A stretch of DNA of 64,000 nucleotides from Aquimarina sp. BL5 (GCF_003443675.1 NZ_CP031963.1:4810501-4874500), one strand, 5' to 3'; numbered from the stretch's first letter, positions 1-8,311 are shown. Translations and numbers: made by a program. Notes: generated by a model from the sequence alone, not told the origin.

Positions 1-1188
1 CAACCATTACCTTCTATAGTAGAAATTGCAGTAGCAACACCAGAGCTTTCTACTTTGGTAGGTGCGTTACAAGCAGCTAATTTAGTTGATACGCTAAATG
101 GCGAAGGTCCTTTTACAGTATTTGCTCCTACAAACGATGCGTTCGATGCATTGGATGCTATTCCACAAGGAGATGCATTAACAGAGGTGCTTTTATATCA
201 TGTTGCTGCAGGTAAGTTCACAGCAGAAGATTTACTTTCCGGTCAGACAGTTACGACTGTTCAAGGTGATGAGGTTACTATCCAGATGATTGACGGAGAC
301 GTTTTCTTAAATGGAAATATAAAGGTTAGTATCGCTGATATTGAAGCTTCTAATGGTATTGTGCACGTTATTGATGGAGTATTACTTACTCCAGCTGATT
401 TGCAATCAATTGTAGAGATTGCAGTGGCGACGCCAGAGCTTTCTATATTAGTTGGAGCGTTACAAGCTGCTAATTTAGTAGATACATTAAACGGTGAAGG
501 TCCTTTTACCGTATTTGCTCCAACTAACGATGCATTTGACGCTTTGGAAGCGATTCCCGAAGGAGATGCATTGACAGAGGTGCTTTTGTATCATGTTGCG
601 GCAGGCAAATTTACTGCAGCTGATTTGATTGATGGTCAGACTGTAACCACGGTTCAAGGAGATGAAGTTTCCATAGAGATGATCGATGGGGAAGTGTTTT
701 TGAATGGAAATATAAAAGTTAGTATTGCTGATATTGAGGCGTCTAATGGTATCGTGCACGTAATTGAAGGAGTATTACTTCCTCCAGCTGATCTGCAGTC
801 TATTGTAGAGATAGCAGTTGCAACACCAGAACTCTCTACGTTGGTTGGAGCATTACAAGTAGCGGATTTGGTAGATACCTTAAATGGCGAAGGTCCTTTT
901 ACAGTATTTGCACCTACTAATGATGCATTTGATGCTTTGGATGCGATTCCTCAAGGAGAAGCATTAACAGAAGTGCTTTTGTATCATGTTGCAGCAGGTA
1001 AATTTACTGCAGCTGATTTGCTTGCAGGTCAGACTGTTGCTACGGTTCAAGGAGATGAAGTTACTATTGAAATGATCAATGGAGAAGTATTTTTAAACGA
1101 AATTATAAGAGTCGATATAGCCGATATTGAGGCGTCTAATGGTGTCGTACATGTAATTAACGGAGTATTAATTCCTCCATCTTTATAA
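1..1188 (+). CDS. Fasciclin-repeat protein, 5' end outside the window
   Basis: The reading frame is open from base 1, so the start lies upstream. What remains is three fasciclin (FAS1) domains in tandem with an exact period of 393 bp (131 codons); equivalent serine codons sit at 13, 406 and 799. Each unit carries the FAS1 hallmarks FTVFAPTNDAF, LLYHVAAGKF and a NGIVHVIDGVLL-type H2 box. FAS1 domains are usually exported adhesion or matrix modules; export cannot be checked without the N-terminus. There is no type IX sorting domain at the C-terminus, which ends GVLIPPSL. The copies are nearly identical in protein but differ at many synonymous sites, so the duplication is not very recent. A strong hairpin follows the stop. 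Confidence 0.93.
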   Translation, partial: QPLPSIVEIAVATPELSTLVGALQAANLVDTLNGEGPFTVFAPTNDAFDALDAIPQGDALTEVLLYHVAAGKFTAEDLLSGQTVTTVQGDEVTIQMIDGDVFLNGNIKVSIADIEASNGIVHVIDGVLLTPADLQSIVEIAVATPELSILVGALQAANLVDTLNGEGPFTVFAPTNDAFDALEAIPEGDALTEVLLYHVAAGKFTAADLIDGQTVTTVQGDEVSIEMIDGEVFLNGNIKVSIADIEASNGIVHVIEGVLLPPADLQSIVEIAVATPELSTLVGALQVADLVDTLNGEGPFTVFAPTNDAFDALDAIPQGEALTEVLLYHVAAGKFTAADLLAGQTVATVQGDEVTIEMINGEVFLNEIIRVDIADIEASNGVVHVINGVLIPPSL

Positions 1189-1232
1189 AGTAAAGGACGT
1201 AAATTTGAATTAGCCAAAATTATTATGTCCAG

Positions 1233-1280
1233 AAAGCTATTAGAAAGAGAATTCATATTCTTTCTAATAGCTTTTTTATT
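1233..1280 (+). terminator. Rho-independent terminator after the fasciclin gene
   Basis: A long inverted repeat (AAAGCTATTAGAAA at 1233-1246 pairing with TTTCTAATAGCTTT at 1261-1274, extended by GAAT/ATTC around a TCAT loop with a 2-nt bulge) runs straight into a T tract. It separates the fasciclin gene from ffh. Confidence 0.85.
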
Positions 1281-1350
1281 TTAAGCTAATTTCTCTTAGG
1301 ATATTTAGAATTCTGTCTTAACCATTCTTTATTAATACACTTCAAATCAT

Positions 1351-1358
1351 TAAATTTG
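1351..1358 (+). promoter_or_regulatory. Putative -7 promoter element of ffh
   Basis: TAAATTTG matches the Bacteroidota sigma-A -7 consensus TAnnTTTG and lies about 48 bp upstream of the ffh start, in the gap after the preceding terminator. I see no clear -33 TTG, so this rests on the -7 match and position only. Confidence 0.45.
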
Positions 1359-1405
1359 CACCTGTCTGCTAAAAAAGCAGAAGTAGAAAAACCTGAAGAA
1401 AGCAT

Positions 1406-2734
1406 ATGTTTGATAATTTAAGTGATAAGTTAGATAAGGCGTTACATATTCTAAAAGGCCACGGTCAAATTACAGAAGTAAATGTTGCTGAGACACTTAA
1501 GGAAGTTCGTAGAGCGTTAGTTGATGCGGACGTAAATTATAAAATCGCAAAAGATTTTACAGCTACTGTAAAGCAAAAGGCATTAGGTCAGAACGTACTT
1601 AAAAGTCTTAAGCCTGGACAATTAATGGTGAAACTTGTAAAAGATGAGTTGACCGAATTGATGGGTGGAGAAGTTGCAGGAGTTAATTTATCAGGAAACC
1701 CATCTGTAGTTTTGATGTCAGGATTACAAGGTTCTGGTAAGACTACATTTTCTGGAAAACTAGCTAACTTTCTGAAAACTAAAAAAACTAAAAAACCTCT
1801 TTTAGTAGCCTGTGATGTGTATAGACCGGCAGCGATAGATCAATTACACGTAGTAGGAGAGCAAATAGGCGTTGAGGTATTTAGTGATAGAGGTAATAAT
1901 GATCCTGTAGCAATAGCTAAAGCCGGTCTTGCTCACGCTAAAGCTAATGGATTTAATGTGGTGATTATTGATACAGCAGGTCGTTTGGCTGTTGATGAAG
2001 TAATGATGACCGAGATAGCGAATATTCATAAAGCGGTTACCCCAGATGAAACATTATTTGTTGTAGATTCTATGACAGGTCAGGATGCAGTGAATACGGC
2101 AAAAGCATTTAATGATGTTTTAAATTTTGATGGAGTAATACTTACCAAGCTTGATGGTGATACTAGAGGTGGTGCAGCTATCTCTATTAAATCTGTTGTT
2201 AATAAACCGATTAAGTTTATTGGTACTGGAGAGAAGATGGAAGCTATTGATGTGTTCTATCCTTCTCGTATGGCTGATCGTATTTTGGGAATGGGAGATG
2301 TAGTTTCCCTTGTAGAAAGAGCTCAAGAACAATTTGATGAGGAGGAAGCGAGAAAATTACAGAAAAAGATTGCTAAAAATCAATTTGGTTTTGATGACTT
2401 TTTGAAGCAAATTCAGCAGGTTAAGAAAATGGGTAACATGAAAGACCTTGTCGGCATGATTCCTGGAGCTGGTAAAATGATGAAGAATGTAGATATAGAT
2501 GATGATGCTTTTAAGCACATAGAAGCAATTATTCATTCTATGACGCCAGATGAACGAACAAAACCTCAAATTATAAATGCAAGCAGAAAAAAGCGCATAG
2601 GCAAAGGTTCTGGTACTTCTGTACAGCAAGTCAATCAATTACTTAAGCAGTTTGATCAAATGAGTAAAATGATGAAGATGATGCAAGGTGGGGGCGGAAA
2701 GCGTATGATGCAGATGATGGGTAAAATGAAATAA
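1406..2734 (+). CDS. ffh: Signal recognition particle protein Ffh
   Basis: SRP54-type GTPase that binds signal peptides and SRP RNA and delivers ribosome-nascent chains to FtsY at the membrane. The 442 residues show the NG domain with P-loop GLQGSGKTT near residue 110, DTAGR near 195 and TKLDGD near 248. A methionine-rich M domain follows, with repeated KMMKMMQ and MMQMMGKMK stretches at the C-terminus. Length is normal for the family. The ATG at 1406 gives the standard MFDNLSDKL start. It is followed at 45 bp by folD with no terminator between, so co-transcription is possible. Confidence 0.98.
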   Translation: MFDNLSDKLDKALHILKGHGQITEVNVAETLKEVRRALVDADVNYKIAKDFTATVKQKALGQNVLKSLKPGQLMVKLVKDELTELMGGEVAGVNLSGNPSVVLMSGLQGSGKTTFSGKLANFLKTKKTKKPLLVACDVYRPAAIDQLHVVGEQIGVEVFSDRGNNDPVAIAKAGLAHAKANGFNVVIIDTAGRLAVDEVMMTEIANIHKAVTPDETLFVVDSMTGQDAVNTAKAFNDVLNFDGVILTKLDGDTRGGAAISIKSVVNKPIKFIGTGEKMEAIDVFYPSRMADRILGMGDVVSLVERAQEQFDEEEARKLQKKIAKNQFGFDDFLKQIQQVKKMGNMKDLVGMIPGAGKMMKNVDIDDDAFKHIEAIIHSMTPDERTKPQIINASRKKRIGKGSGTSVQQVNQLLKQFDQMSKMMKMMQGGGGKRMMQMMGKMK

Positions 2735-2779
2735 TTTGTATAAACAATATATAATTTAAAAATAGAGTAGGGGTTTAAT

Positions 2780-3664
2780 ATGGAAGTTTTAGACGGAAAA
2801 AAAGTAAGTAATGATATAAAAAATGAAATCGCTGTAGAGGTTCAGAAAATGAAAGATCGAGGCGAAAAAGTTCCGCATCTTGCAGCTGTATTAGTAGGAA
2901 ATGATGGGGCAAGTCTAACTTACGTTGGAAGTAAAGTGAAGGCCTGTGAAAGAATAGGTTTTGAGTCTACTTTGGTTAAAATGCCTAGTACTACAAGTGA
3001 GATTGAACTGTTAGCTAAAATCAAAGAATTGAATGAAAATTCGGATATTGATGGTTTTATTGTTCAACTTCCTTTACCACCACAAATTGATACACAGAAA
3101 GTATTGTTGGCAGTAGATCCTGATAAGGATGTAGATGGTTTTCATCCAATGAATTTTGGTAAAATGGCATTAGATATGTCAACTTTTATTCCTGCTACTC
3201 CATTTGGTATTTTGGAACTATTGGAGCGTTATAATGTTGATACCAAAGGGAAGCATACAGTGGTGATAGGAAGAAGTCATATTGTAGGACGACCTATGAG
3301 TATACTAATGGGAAGAAAAGGATGGCCTGGTAATTCTACGGTAACATTAACCCATAGTCATACTAAAAATATAACTCAGATTATTTCTCAAGCGGATATT
3401 GTTATTTCTGCCTTAGGAGTTCCTAACTTCTTGAAGGCTGAAATGGTTAAAGATGATGCTGTTATTATCGATGTTGGTATAACGAGAGTTGCAGATGATA
3501 CTAGAGAGAGAGGGTATCGGATTGTAGGTGATGTGGATTATGAAAATGTTAGTAAAAAAGCTTCTTTTATTACACCGGTTCCCGGAGGAGTTGGTCCAAT
3601 GACTATAGCAATGCTTCTTAAAAATACATTATTAGCTAGGGAAAGACACCGTAATAATGGATAG
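2780..3664 (+). CDS. folD: Bifunctional methylenetetrahydrofolate dehydrogenase/cyclohydrolase FolD
   Basis: Cytosolic one-carbon enzyme that interconverts 5,10-methylene-, methenyl- and 10-formyl-tetrahydrofolate using NADP. The 294-residue protein carries the two family signatures: the VDGF region within the catalytic domain, and GRSHIVGRPMS plus PGGVGPMT in the nucleotide-binding half. The tyrosine-lysine pair of the active site is visible in TYVGSKVKACE near residue 55. It lies 45 bp downstream of ffh and ends at a strong terminator. Confidence 0.98.
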   Translation: MEVLDGKKVSNDIKNEIAVEVQKMKDRGEKVPHLAAVLVGNDGASLTYVGSKVKACERIGFESTLVKMPSTTSEIELLAKIKELNENSDIDGFIVQLPLPPQIDTQKVLLAVDPDKDVDGFHPMNFGKMALDMSTFIPATPFGILELLERYNVDTKGKHTVVIGRSHIVGRPMSILMGRKGWPGNSTVTLTHSHTKNITQIISQADIVISALGVPNFLKAEMVKDDAVIIDVGITRVADDTRERGYRIVGDVDYENVSKKASFITPVPGGVGPMTIAMLLKNTLLARERHRNNG

Positions 3665-3742
3665 GTATAGTTATAGTTAAAGTAGTAGTGTTTAAATTAA
3701 GAGTAAAACTCGCTATATTTAATTAGAAATCAATAAAATTTT

Positions 3743-3787
3743 AATAAAGGCCTTAGTAGTTTAATTATAAACACTAAGGCCTTTATT
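3743..3787. terminator. Terminator hairpin downstream of folD
   Basis: A perfect 15-bp inverted repeat (AATAAAGGCCTTAGT at 3743-3757, complement at 3773-3787) with a 15-nt loop. The outer A/T pairs provide a short T-rich tail, so it may act in both directions. It lies about 110 bp before the left end of the IS3 element, indicating that the insertion landed outside the folD transcription unit. Confidence 0.75.
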
Positions 3788-3895
3788 ATGGTGGATTAAG
3801 GTTGAAAAGATCAACCTAATACAATTACTTTAGATTGAATTTGTAATTGTATATCTTATTATGAATTGAATTGTCTTTTGTTGTTTTAAATATAA

Positions 3896-3920
3896 TGTCT
3901 AGTCCTAAATAATCGATACA
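3896..3920 (+). repeat. Left terminal inverted repeat of the IS3 element
   Basis: The 25 bp beginning TGTCTAGTCCTAAAT pair with 5264-5288. The inner nine bases ATCGATACA and the block GTCCT are identical in both ends. This is the orfB-side end. Confidence 0.85.
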
Positions 3921-3946
3921 GATTATTAAAGGATTAAATTTATAAT

Positions 3947-4870
3947 TTAAAGCTTAAGGATGCTAGCATCCTTAAGCTTTTTTGTATTGTACTGTTTTCT
4001 TTTTAGTACGGATTGATTATGCATTTTGATAGGAGTTAGCATAGCATTTGATAAATGAGGTCTAATTTGGTTATAGATTTCGACTGCATTTTTCACCATT
4101 TTTTGTTTCATTTCAAGATTACTACTATGTTTTGCAATATCAAATTCCTGTTTTAATATTCCATTGATGCTTTCTGCGATGGCGTTTTCATATGGGTCAT
4201 ACTTTTCAGTCATACTGGCTTTTATATTATTTAGTTTCAGTAAAACCTGATACTCGTTAGAACAATATTGCAAGCCTCTATCGGAGTGATGTATTAAAGA
4301 CTTTGCTTGGTATTTTCTGTTTTTTAATGCCATACTTAGAGCTTGCAAAGAACCTTCCATATTTAAAGTATTAGATACATTATACCCCATTATTTTTTTG
4401 GAATAAGCATCAGTAATTAAAGCTAAATAGGATGGATTTGCTCTATTTCCTATGTAAGTAATATCACTTACCCATACTTGTTCGGGTCTAACAATCTCTA
4501 GATCACTGACTATATTTTTATGTTTTCTAAACCTATGATGTGAGTCTGTGGTAATATGATAGCTTCTTTTGGGTTTTATGAGCATATGATTAGCTTTAAG
4601 TATTCTAAAAAGTTTGTCTCTACCAACTTTTAAAACCATTAGTTTTTGCTCAAGTAGATGATATAGTTTTCTAGTGCCTAATTTAGGCATCAGATTTCTA
4701 ATAGAGCGTACTAGGTCAATAACTTGCTGAGCGATTAATTGTTTATGCTGAATTGATTTAATAGATCTGTAATAAACCTGTCTATTTACCCCGAGTAAAT
4801 CACAGGTAGAAACTAAGGTTTCTTTGTGTTGTTCTTTGAAGTAATCGATAACTCGGGTTTGTAATTTTTT
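3947..4870 (-). CDS. IS3-family transposase OrfB (DDE integrase), made by -1 frameshift from OrfA
   Basis: Catalytic half of the transposase. The frame is open from 4882 down to 3947, but the first in-frame ATG (4690) lies well inside the homologous region. The preceding residues (VIDYFKEQ, CDLLGVNRQVYYRS, VIDLVRSIRN) are the usual HTH_21-type N-terminus of IS3 OrfB. It is therefore read as the OrfAB fusion after slippage at 4864-4870. The rve core shows the DDE triad in VSDITYIG, HHSDRGLQYCS and NAIAESINGILKQEF. The length after the slip (about 305 residues) is normal, with no internal stop. Confidence 0.9.
   Translation of the reverse strand, partial: KKLQTRVIDYFKEQHKETLVSTCDLLGVNRQVYYRSIKSIQHKQLIAQQVIDLVRSIRNLMPKLGTRKLYHLLEQKLMVLKVGRDKLFRILKANHMLIKPKRSYHITTDSHHRFRKHKNIVSDLEIVRPEQVWVSDITYIGNRANPSYLALITDAYSKKIMGYNVSNTLNMEGSLQALSMALKNRKYQAKSLIHHSDRGLQYCSNEYQVLLKLNNIKASMTEKYDPYENAIAESINGILKQEFDIAKHSSNLEMKQKMVKNAVEIYNQIRPHLSNAMLTPIKMHNQSVLKRKQYNTKKLKDASILKL
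3949..3984. terminator. Hairpin inside the IS left end, overlapping the orfB stop
   Basis: A perfect 15-bp stem (3949-3963 with 3966-3980) around a 2-nt loop, followed on the plus strand by five Ts (3978-3982, the first three in the stem). It encodes the last residues of OrfB (KDASILKL) and its stop. As a plus-strand terminator it would block read-through from folD into antisense of the transposase; on the minus strand it could end the transposase mRNA. Confidence 0.65.
4688..4690 (-). other. Internal ATG of orfB, not the true start
   Basis: The methionine at 4690 is the M of MPKLGTRKLYHLL, a conserved internal stretch of IS3 OrfB. Starting there would remove about 60 residues of conserved helix-turn-helix sequence, so it should not be used as the gene start. 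Confidence 0.8.
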
Positions 4871-5247
4871 CTTATCTGAATGTCATATTCCTTCTCTGCC
4901 ATATCAACAAGCATATCAAAGATAATTACTTTCTTATCTGCACGCTCCGCTAGGTGTTCTGCTCTAGCTTTCTGCTTTTCTAAAAGTTTAACTTTTGCCT
5001 CAAGTTCTAAAATTTTTTGTTCAGGAGTTTTTGACATTGTTTTAGGAGCTTGGTTTTCCCAATCAAAGGTACCATATTTTTGTAACCATTTTGTGACTGT
5101 AGAATCGCCTTGAATACCATATTTTAACTTTGCTTGAGATTTTGACAACAAACCTAACTCAACTTCTTCGACTAATTGAAGTTTAAAAGAGAGCGAGTAG
5201 TCTTTTTGTGTCCGCTTGACAGAACCTGTCGTTACTGATTTTTTCAT
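4813..5247 (-). CDS. IS3-family transposase OrfA
   Basis: A 144-residue DNA-binding subunit that recognises the IS ends. An N-terminal helix-turn-helix (KDYSLSFKLQLVEEVELG through GDSTVTKWLQKYG) is followed by a leucine-zipper-like coiled coil (ILELEAKVKLLEKQKARAEHLAE) used for multimerisation. The last 17 or so residues (from YKPELS) are read only when no frameshift occurs. The ATG at 5247 lies 17 bp inside the right inverted repeat, as usual for IS3 elements. Confidence 0.92.
   Translation of the reverse strand: MKKSVTTGSVKRTQKDYSLSFKLQLVEEVELGLLSKSQAKLKYGIQGDSTVTKWLQKYGTFDWENQAPKTMSKTPEQKILELEAKVKLLEKQKARAEHLAERADKKVIIFDMLVDMAEKEYDIQIRKNYKPELSITSKNNTKKP
4864..4870 (-). other. A AAA AAT slippery heptamer for programmed -1 frameshifting
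   Basis: On the minus strand the orfA codons here are AGA AAA AAT, so the bases A_AAA_AAT form a canonical X_XXY_YYZ heptamer in the orfA frame. A slip of -1 reads AAA AAA TTA in the orfB frame, exactly where the OrfB homology begins. Frames match: orfA codons start at positions equal to 1 modulo 3 and orfB codons at 2 modulo 3. Confidence 0.82.
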
Positions 5248-5263
5248 TTCACTAAGATTTTAG

Positions 5264-5288
5264 TGTATCGATATTTCAGGACGGGACA
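5264..5288 (-). repeat. Right terminal inverted repeat of the IS3 element
   Basis: The reverse complement begins TGTCCCGTCCTGAAATATCG and pairs with 3896-3920 over 25 bp with five mismatches. It is the orfA-side end and would overlap the transposase promoter. Confidence 0.85.
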
Positions 5289-5297
5289 ATTTAGAAA

Positions 5298-5328
5298 TAA
5301 AAAAGGCACCATTTAATGGTGCCTTTTT
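5298..5328. terminator. Terminator downstream of the SH3/coiled-coil gene
   Basis: The inverted repeat AAAAAGGCACCATT...AATGGTGCCTTTTT has a 1-2 nt loop and A/T runs on both sides, so it can work in both directions. It lies 55 bp after the stop of the minus-strand gene and 10 bp from the IS right end. Confidence 0.8.
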
Positions 5329-5382
5329 ACTTTACATTTATTATTGGTGATAATAAAATATATTTTTATTTAGATTATTTTC

Positions 5383-6549
5383 TTAGAATGCATTGAATTT
5401 ACTTGCATCAATATTATCTTGATCTTCTGCATCATTATTGTATAATGTTCCATTAGGCATTAGATCTAAAGACAAGCTATAAGACGGTACATTGATACCT
5501 TCTGAGGTCTTAATTGTATTGTAATCTAAGATATCTTGTCCTTTCTCATATAAAGGATTTTTTGTGAAAGTTCCTTGACGTTTTCCGTTTTTACTAGGGG
5601 ATTCTTTCCATTCTTTTCCATAAGCAATTACACAATAGTACTCACCCTGAGGAATATTTCTGATAAACTGAGTAGATCCACTATTAATGTAAACAATTCT
5701 CACAGTTTCATCATCTTTTTCGGTTTTACCCATTTTTACAAGTTTAACAACAACATCTGTGTTATTACCAACATCTACTTTAAGGTAGTTATCTAACTTG
5801 TACTCGAATTTACCTTTGAAGTTGAACGATTTAGGAGTAGCACCTGACTTATAGGTTTTTTTCTCCCAACTAGCGAACTTATTTTCTCTAGTAACTCTAG
5901 ATGGAGCAGCAGTAGTTCTTGAGGAACTAGCATTACTGCCATTTGAAGCAGTTTTAGACTCTATAGGATTGTACGCTGTATCCGTGTTACCTAATGTTCT
6001 TCTGTTTGCTGCTTCTAAAGCTCTTTGCGTATCAGCAAGTTCTGCTAATCGTCTACGTTCAGCGGCACTTTTATTTTGATTTGCAGCAGCAGCGGCAGCG
6101 GCAGCGGCAGTAGCCTCAGCTTCAGCCTGTCTCTGCAATCTTTCTGCTTCAGCAATAGCTTTTCTTGCGGCTTCTGCAGCAGCAATTTTTGCAGCTTCTG
6201 CTTTTCTTATCGCTTCTTCAGCGGCAAGTTTCGCAGCATTTTTTCTAGCTTCAGCAGCTTTTGCAGCTCTTTCAGCATCTGCAATACTACTATCTTCAGC
6301 TAGTAATTTCGTTTGTACAAAACCATTACCGTTTTTGTGTTGGACTGTACTCCAGTCTCCGTATCCAGAACTAATAACATATACCTGCGTTCCCTGAGGA
6401 ATCTCTGCGATAATGTCAAAGTTTGCACCTGGTCCAGTTCGTAATTCTAGTTTGGAGGTTGCCATTAAATAGCGATCCAACGACCTTATCTGAGCAAAAG
6501 TCGAGGATGTCATCACCAATAGTAAAATAAATGTAAAAATTGATTTCAT
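5383..6549 (-). CDS. Exported protein with bacterial SH3 domain and Ala-rich coiled coil
   Basis: A 388-residue protein. Residues 1-19 form a signal peptide with a predicted cut after SSTFA. Residues about 25-84 are a bacterial SH3 (SH3b) domain: KLELRTGPGANFDIIAEIP, then VYVISSGYGDWSTVQ and GNGFVQTKLL. Such domains often bind peptidoglycan peptides. Residues about 88-180 are an extremely Ala/Glu/Lys/Arg-rich helix, surely a long coiled coil that could span the periplasm. A Ser/Thr linker follows, then a C-terminal beta-rich region of about 150 residues (from FASWEKKTYKSG) that I do not recognise. It is alone on its strand and precedes a long AT-rich spacer. A scaffolding role between wall and envelope is my inference. 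Confidence 0.85.
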   Translation of the reverse strand: MKSIFTFILLLVMTSSTFAQIRSLDRYLMATSKLELRTGPGANFDIIAEIPQGTQVYVISSGYGDWSTVQHKNGNGFVQTKLLAEDSSIADAERAAKAAEARKNAAKLAAEEAIRKAEAAKIAAAEAARKAIAEAERLQRQAEAEATAAAAAAAAANQNKSAAERRRLAELADTQRALEAANRRTLGNTDTAYNPIESKTASNGSNASSSRTTAAPSRVTRENKFASWEKKTYKSGATPKSFNFKGKFEYKLDNYLKVDVGNNTDVVVKLVKMGKTEKDDETVRIVYINSGSTQFIRNIPQGEYYCVIAYGKEWKESPSKNGKRQGTFTKNPLYEKGQDILDYNTIKTSEGINVPSYSLSLDLMPNGTLYNNDAEDQDNIDASKFNAF

Positions 6550-7464
6550 AATCTTTCTGTGTTTACATAATTAAAATTCAAAAAATAAAGCAGATTAGGG
6601 TTCTTGTATAAAAGATGTTAATCTTTCTTGCTTTAATGTCTTCTTTTTTTTATCCGTTTTATAAGTTTTTGTTAAAATTATTGTTCAAAAATTTCATTCT
6701 CAAAAAATATGCCAAACATTTTTTTTGGCATTTATAAATTATTAACAAATTTCTATATTGTGTTAAAATTTACAATCTTTTAAAGAACTTTTATTAGTTT
6801 AAATATTTGTTTTTCAATGACTTACACATGTTTTTCTTTAGTATAAGTTTAAACTTGTTAATTAATTAACTGAGTTGAAAACTCTTAAACTATAAACAAA
6901 AGTAAGTTATTAATATGAAAAACACAACTTGTTTCCATTTTTTTTGTATAAAATTCTACTTTTTTTTTAAACAATTTGTGTTTTTCAACGATTATTTTGT
7001 GTATTACATCTGATTTATGCTGAATTTACAAGGGTTGAAGTCGGTTAAGGATAATTTACCTGTAAACTCGATTTCCTCAACTTTTTTATGAGAAAATATT
7101 CACCATCGAAATTGAGCTTTTTTACAATATTTTAACATTTATTGCTATGCTTGCATGGTATTTTCCTGATTTTTTAGATATAAGGCCTTATGAAGTGGAT
7201 GTGTATAATTTTGATAGTAAGGTGCTTACGGTATTGTGTGGTTTTATTTTTCGTAAAGTTTGAAAGACTGTTTTAGTGTTAAATTTCCAGTAAAATTTAA
7301 CAAAATTAATCTTTTGTTTCATCTTCAAAAAAGGAGAATTTACTTCACTTTTTTTTAATGATTTATGGTGTCGTCAGAAATTGCTGACCTTTTTTATCTG
7401 TACGATTTTATTGAGAATACGATTCTTTTGATAAAGAATTTGTAAATGTGTAATGAGAAATCGA
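6550..7464. other. 915-bp AT-rich spacer between two minus-strand genes
   Basis: No convincing gene. It must hold the promoter of the SH3 gene near 6560-6700. One frame on the plus strand is open from 7066 to 7263 (ATG at 7147, 38 codons, hydrophobic and aromatic-rich), but it has no recognisable family. A weak pairing TTTACAAGG (7025-7033) with CCTGTAAA (7059-7066) flanks a GC-richer patch. It is the longest gene-free stretch in the window. Confidence 0.6.
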
Positions 7465-8136
7465 TTAATGGATTTCTTTAATTAGTTCGGGGAATTTTTT
7501 GTGAAAACGTTTCAGTCTTGGAATAGAAACATTTTGGATATATCTGTTATAAGGGTTTCTTTTTTCATAATCTTGATGATAGCCTTCTGCTTTCCAAAAT
7601 TTTTGAAAAGGAGTAACTTCTGCTGCAATCTTTCTGTTTAGTGTTTTACCTAGTAAATCTTTCTTTTTTTGGATTATGTTTTTTTGATTGTCATTTTGAT
7701 AAAATATAATAGATCTGTATTGAGATCCTCTATCTGGTCCTTGTCCATTTATCTGTGTTGGGTTTTGTGATCCAAAGTAAACATCAACTAAAGAGGAGAA
7801 GGAGACGATTTTAGGGTCGTATAAAACTTCTACAGCTTCTGCATGACCGGTTCGTCCTGTATTACTTGATTCGTACGTTGGATTTTCTGTATGTCCTCCT
7901 GAATATCCTGAGACAACTTCTTTTACTCCTTTTACACTTTCGTAAATTGCTTCTACACACCAAAAGCATCCACTGGCAAAATAAGCGCGCTCTATCCCGT
8001 TAATTGGTTTGGTTTGAACTGGGGTTATATTTTGGTTTTGTAAGGTGGCTTTTTTTTGATCCTGTGTTTGACTGTTGCCTTGACAGCTTGTTAATAAAAG
8101 TAAAGTGATAAATGTACTATATAATAAGGTCTTCAT
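7465..8136 (-). CDS. msrA: Peptide methionine sulfoxide reductase MsrA, lipoprotein form
   Basis: Reduces methionine-S-sulfoxide in oxidised proteins. The 223-residue protein starts with a lipoprotein signal (LLLLTSC, lipid-carrying Cys18), then a short polar linker. The MsrA core begins near residue 50, with the catalytic motif GCFWC at 56-60 (Cys57), followed by VVSGYSGG, HAEAVEVLYDP and GPDRGSQYRSIIFY. The lipobox places it at the cell envelope, so it probably repairs periplasmic or outer-membrane proteins. It is a single-gene unit between a long spacer and the rho terminator region. Confidence 0.96.
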   Translation of the reverse strand: MKTLLYSTFITLLLLTSCQGNSQTQDQKKATLQNQNITPVQTKPINGIERAYFASGCFWCVEAIYESVKGVKEVVSGYSGGHTENPTYESSNTGRTGHAEAVEVLYDPKIVSFSSLVDVYFGSQNPTQINGQGPDRGSQYRSIIFYQNDNQKNIIQKKKDLLGKTLNRKIAAEVTPFQKFWKAEGYHQDYEKRNPYNRYIQNVSIPRLKRFHKKFPELIKEIH

Positions 8137-8256
8137 AATAAATGTCTTTTTAGTAACTCTTAGTCTGGATTTGTTTATAAACCTTTCTACTTATAATTTT
8201 AAAATGTAAAATTAACTAGATAAAAGGAGCTTGAATCTTAAAGAAGTTTTAAATAA

Positions 8257-8290
8257 AAACGGCTGCCAAATTTTTTGACAGCCGTTACCT
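8257..8290 (-). terminator. Rho-independent terminator after rho
   Basis: On the minus strand AACGGCTGTCA pairs with TGGCAGCCGTT (one mismatch) around an A/T loop and is followed by a T-rich tail. It lies 22 bp after the rho stop. Confidence 0.8.
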
Positions 8291-8311
8291 ATATATTGTG
8301 TGATTTAAAAT

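Larger units (their letters stand above)
3896..5288 (-). mobile_element. Complete IS3-family insertion sequence, 1393 bp
   Basis: The ends are imperfect 25-bp inverted repeats at 3896-3920 and 5264-5288. Both read TGTC..GTCCT.AA..ATCGATACA from the outside in, and differ at only five positions. Inside, on the minus strand, are orfA (HTH and coiled coil) and orfB (DDE integrase) in the -1 frame relation typical of IS3. Both frames are open and the ends pair well, so the copy is probably functional. I find no convincing 3-5 bp target duplication (left flank ATATAA, right flank ATTTAG). The element sits between the folD terminator and the terminator of the SH3 gene and disrupts no recognisable gene. 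Confidence 0.9.

Noticed and set aside
3891..5293. Target-site duplication of the IS3 element
   Set aside because: The bases next to the two ends (ATATAA and ATTTAG) share no direct repeat of 3-5 bp, so none is claimed.
6076..6303. Ser/Cys/Phe-rich plus-strand frame opposite the coiled-coil gene
   Set aside because: It is the antisense shadow of Ala/Glu/Lys-rich codons of the SH3/coiled-coil protein.
7066..7263. Open plus-strand frame with ATG at 7147, 38 codons
   Set aside because: No family, no signal peptide and no promoter or terminator; in AT-rich DNA a frame of this length can arise by chance. Kept only as a note within the spacer.
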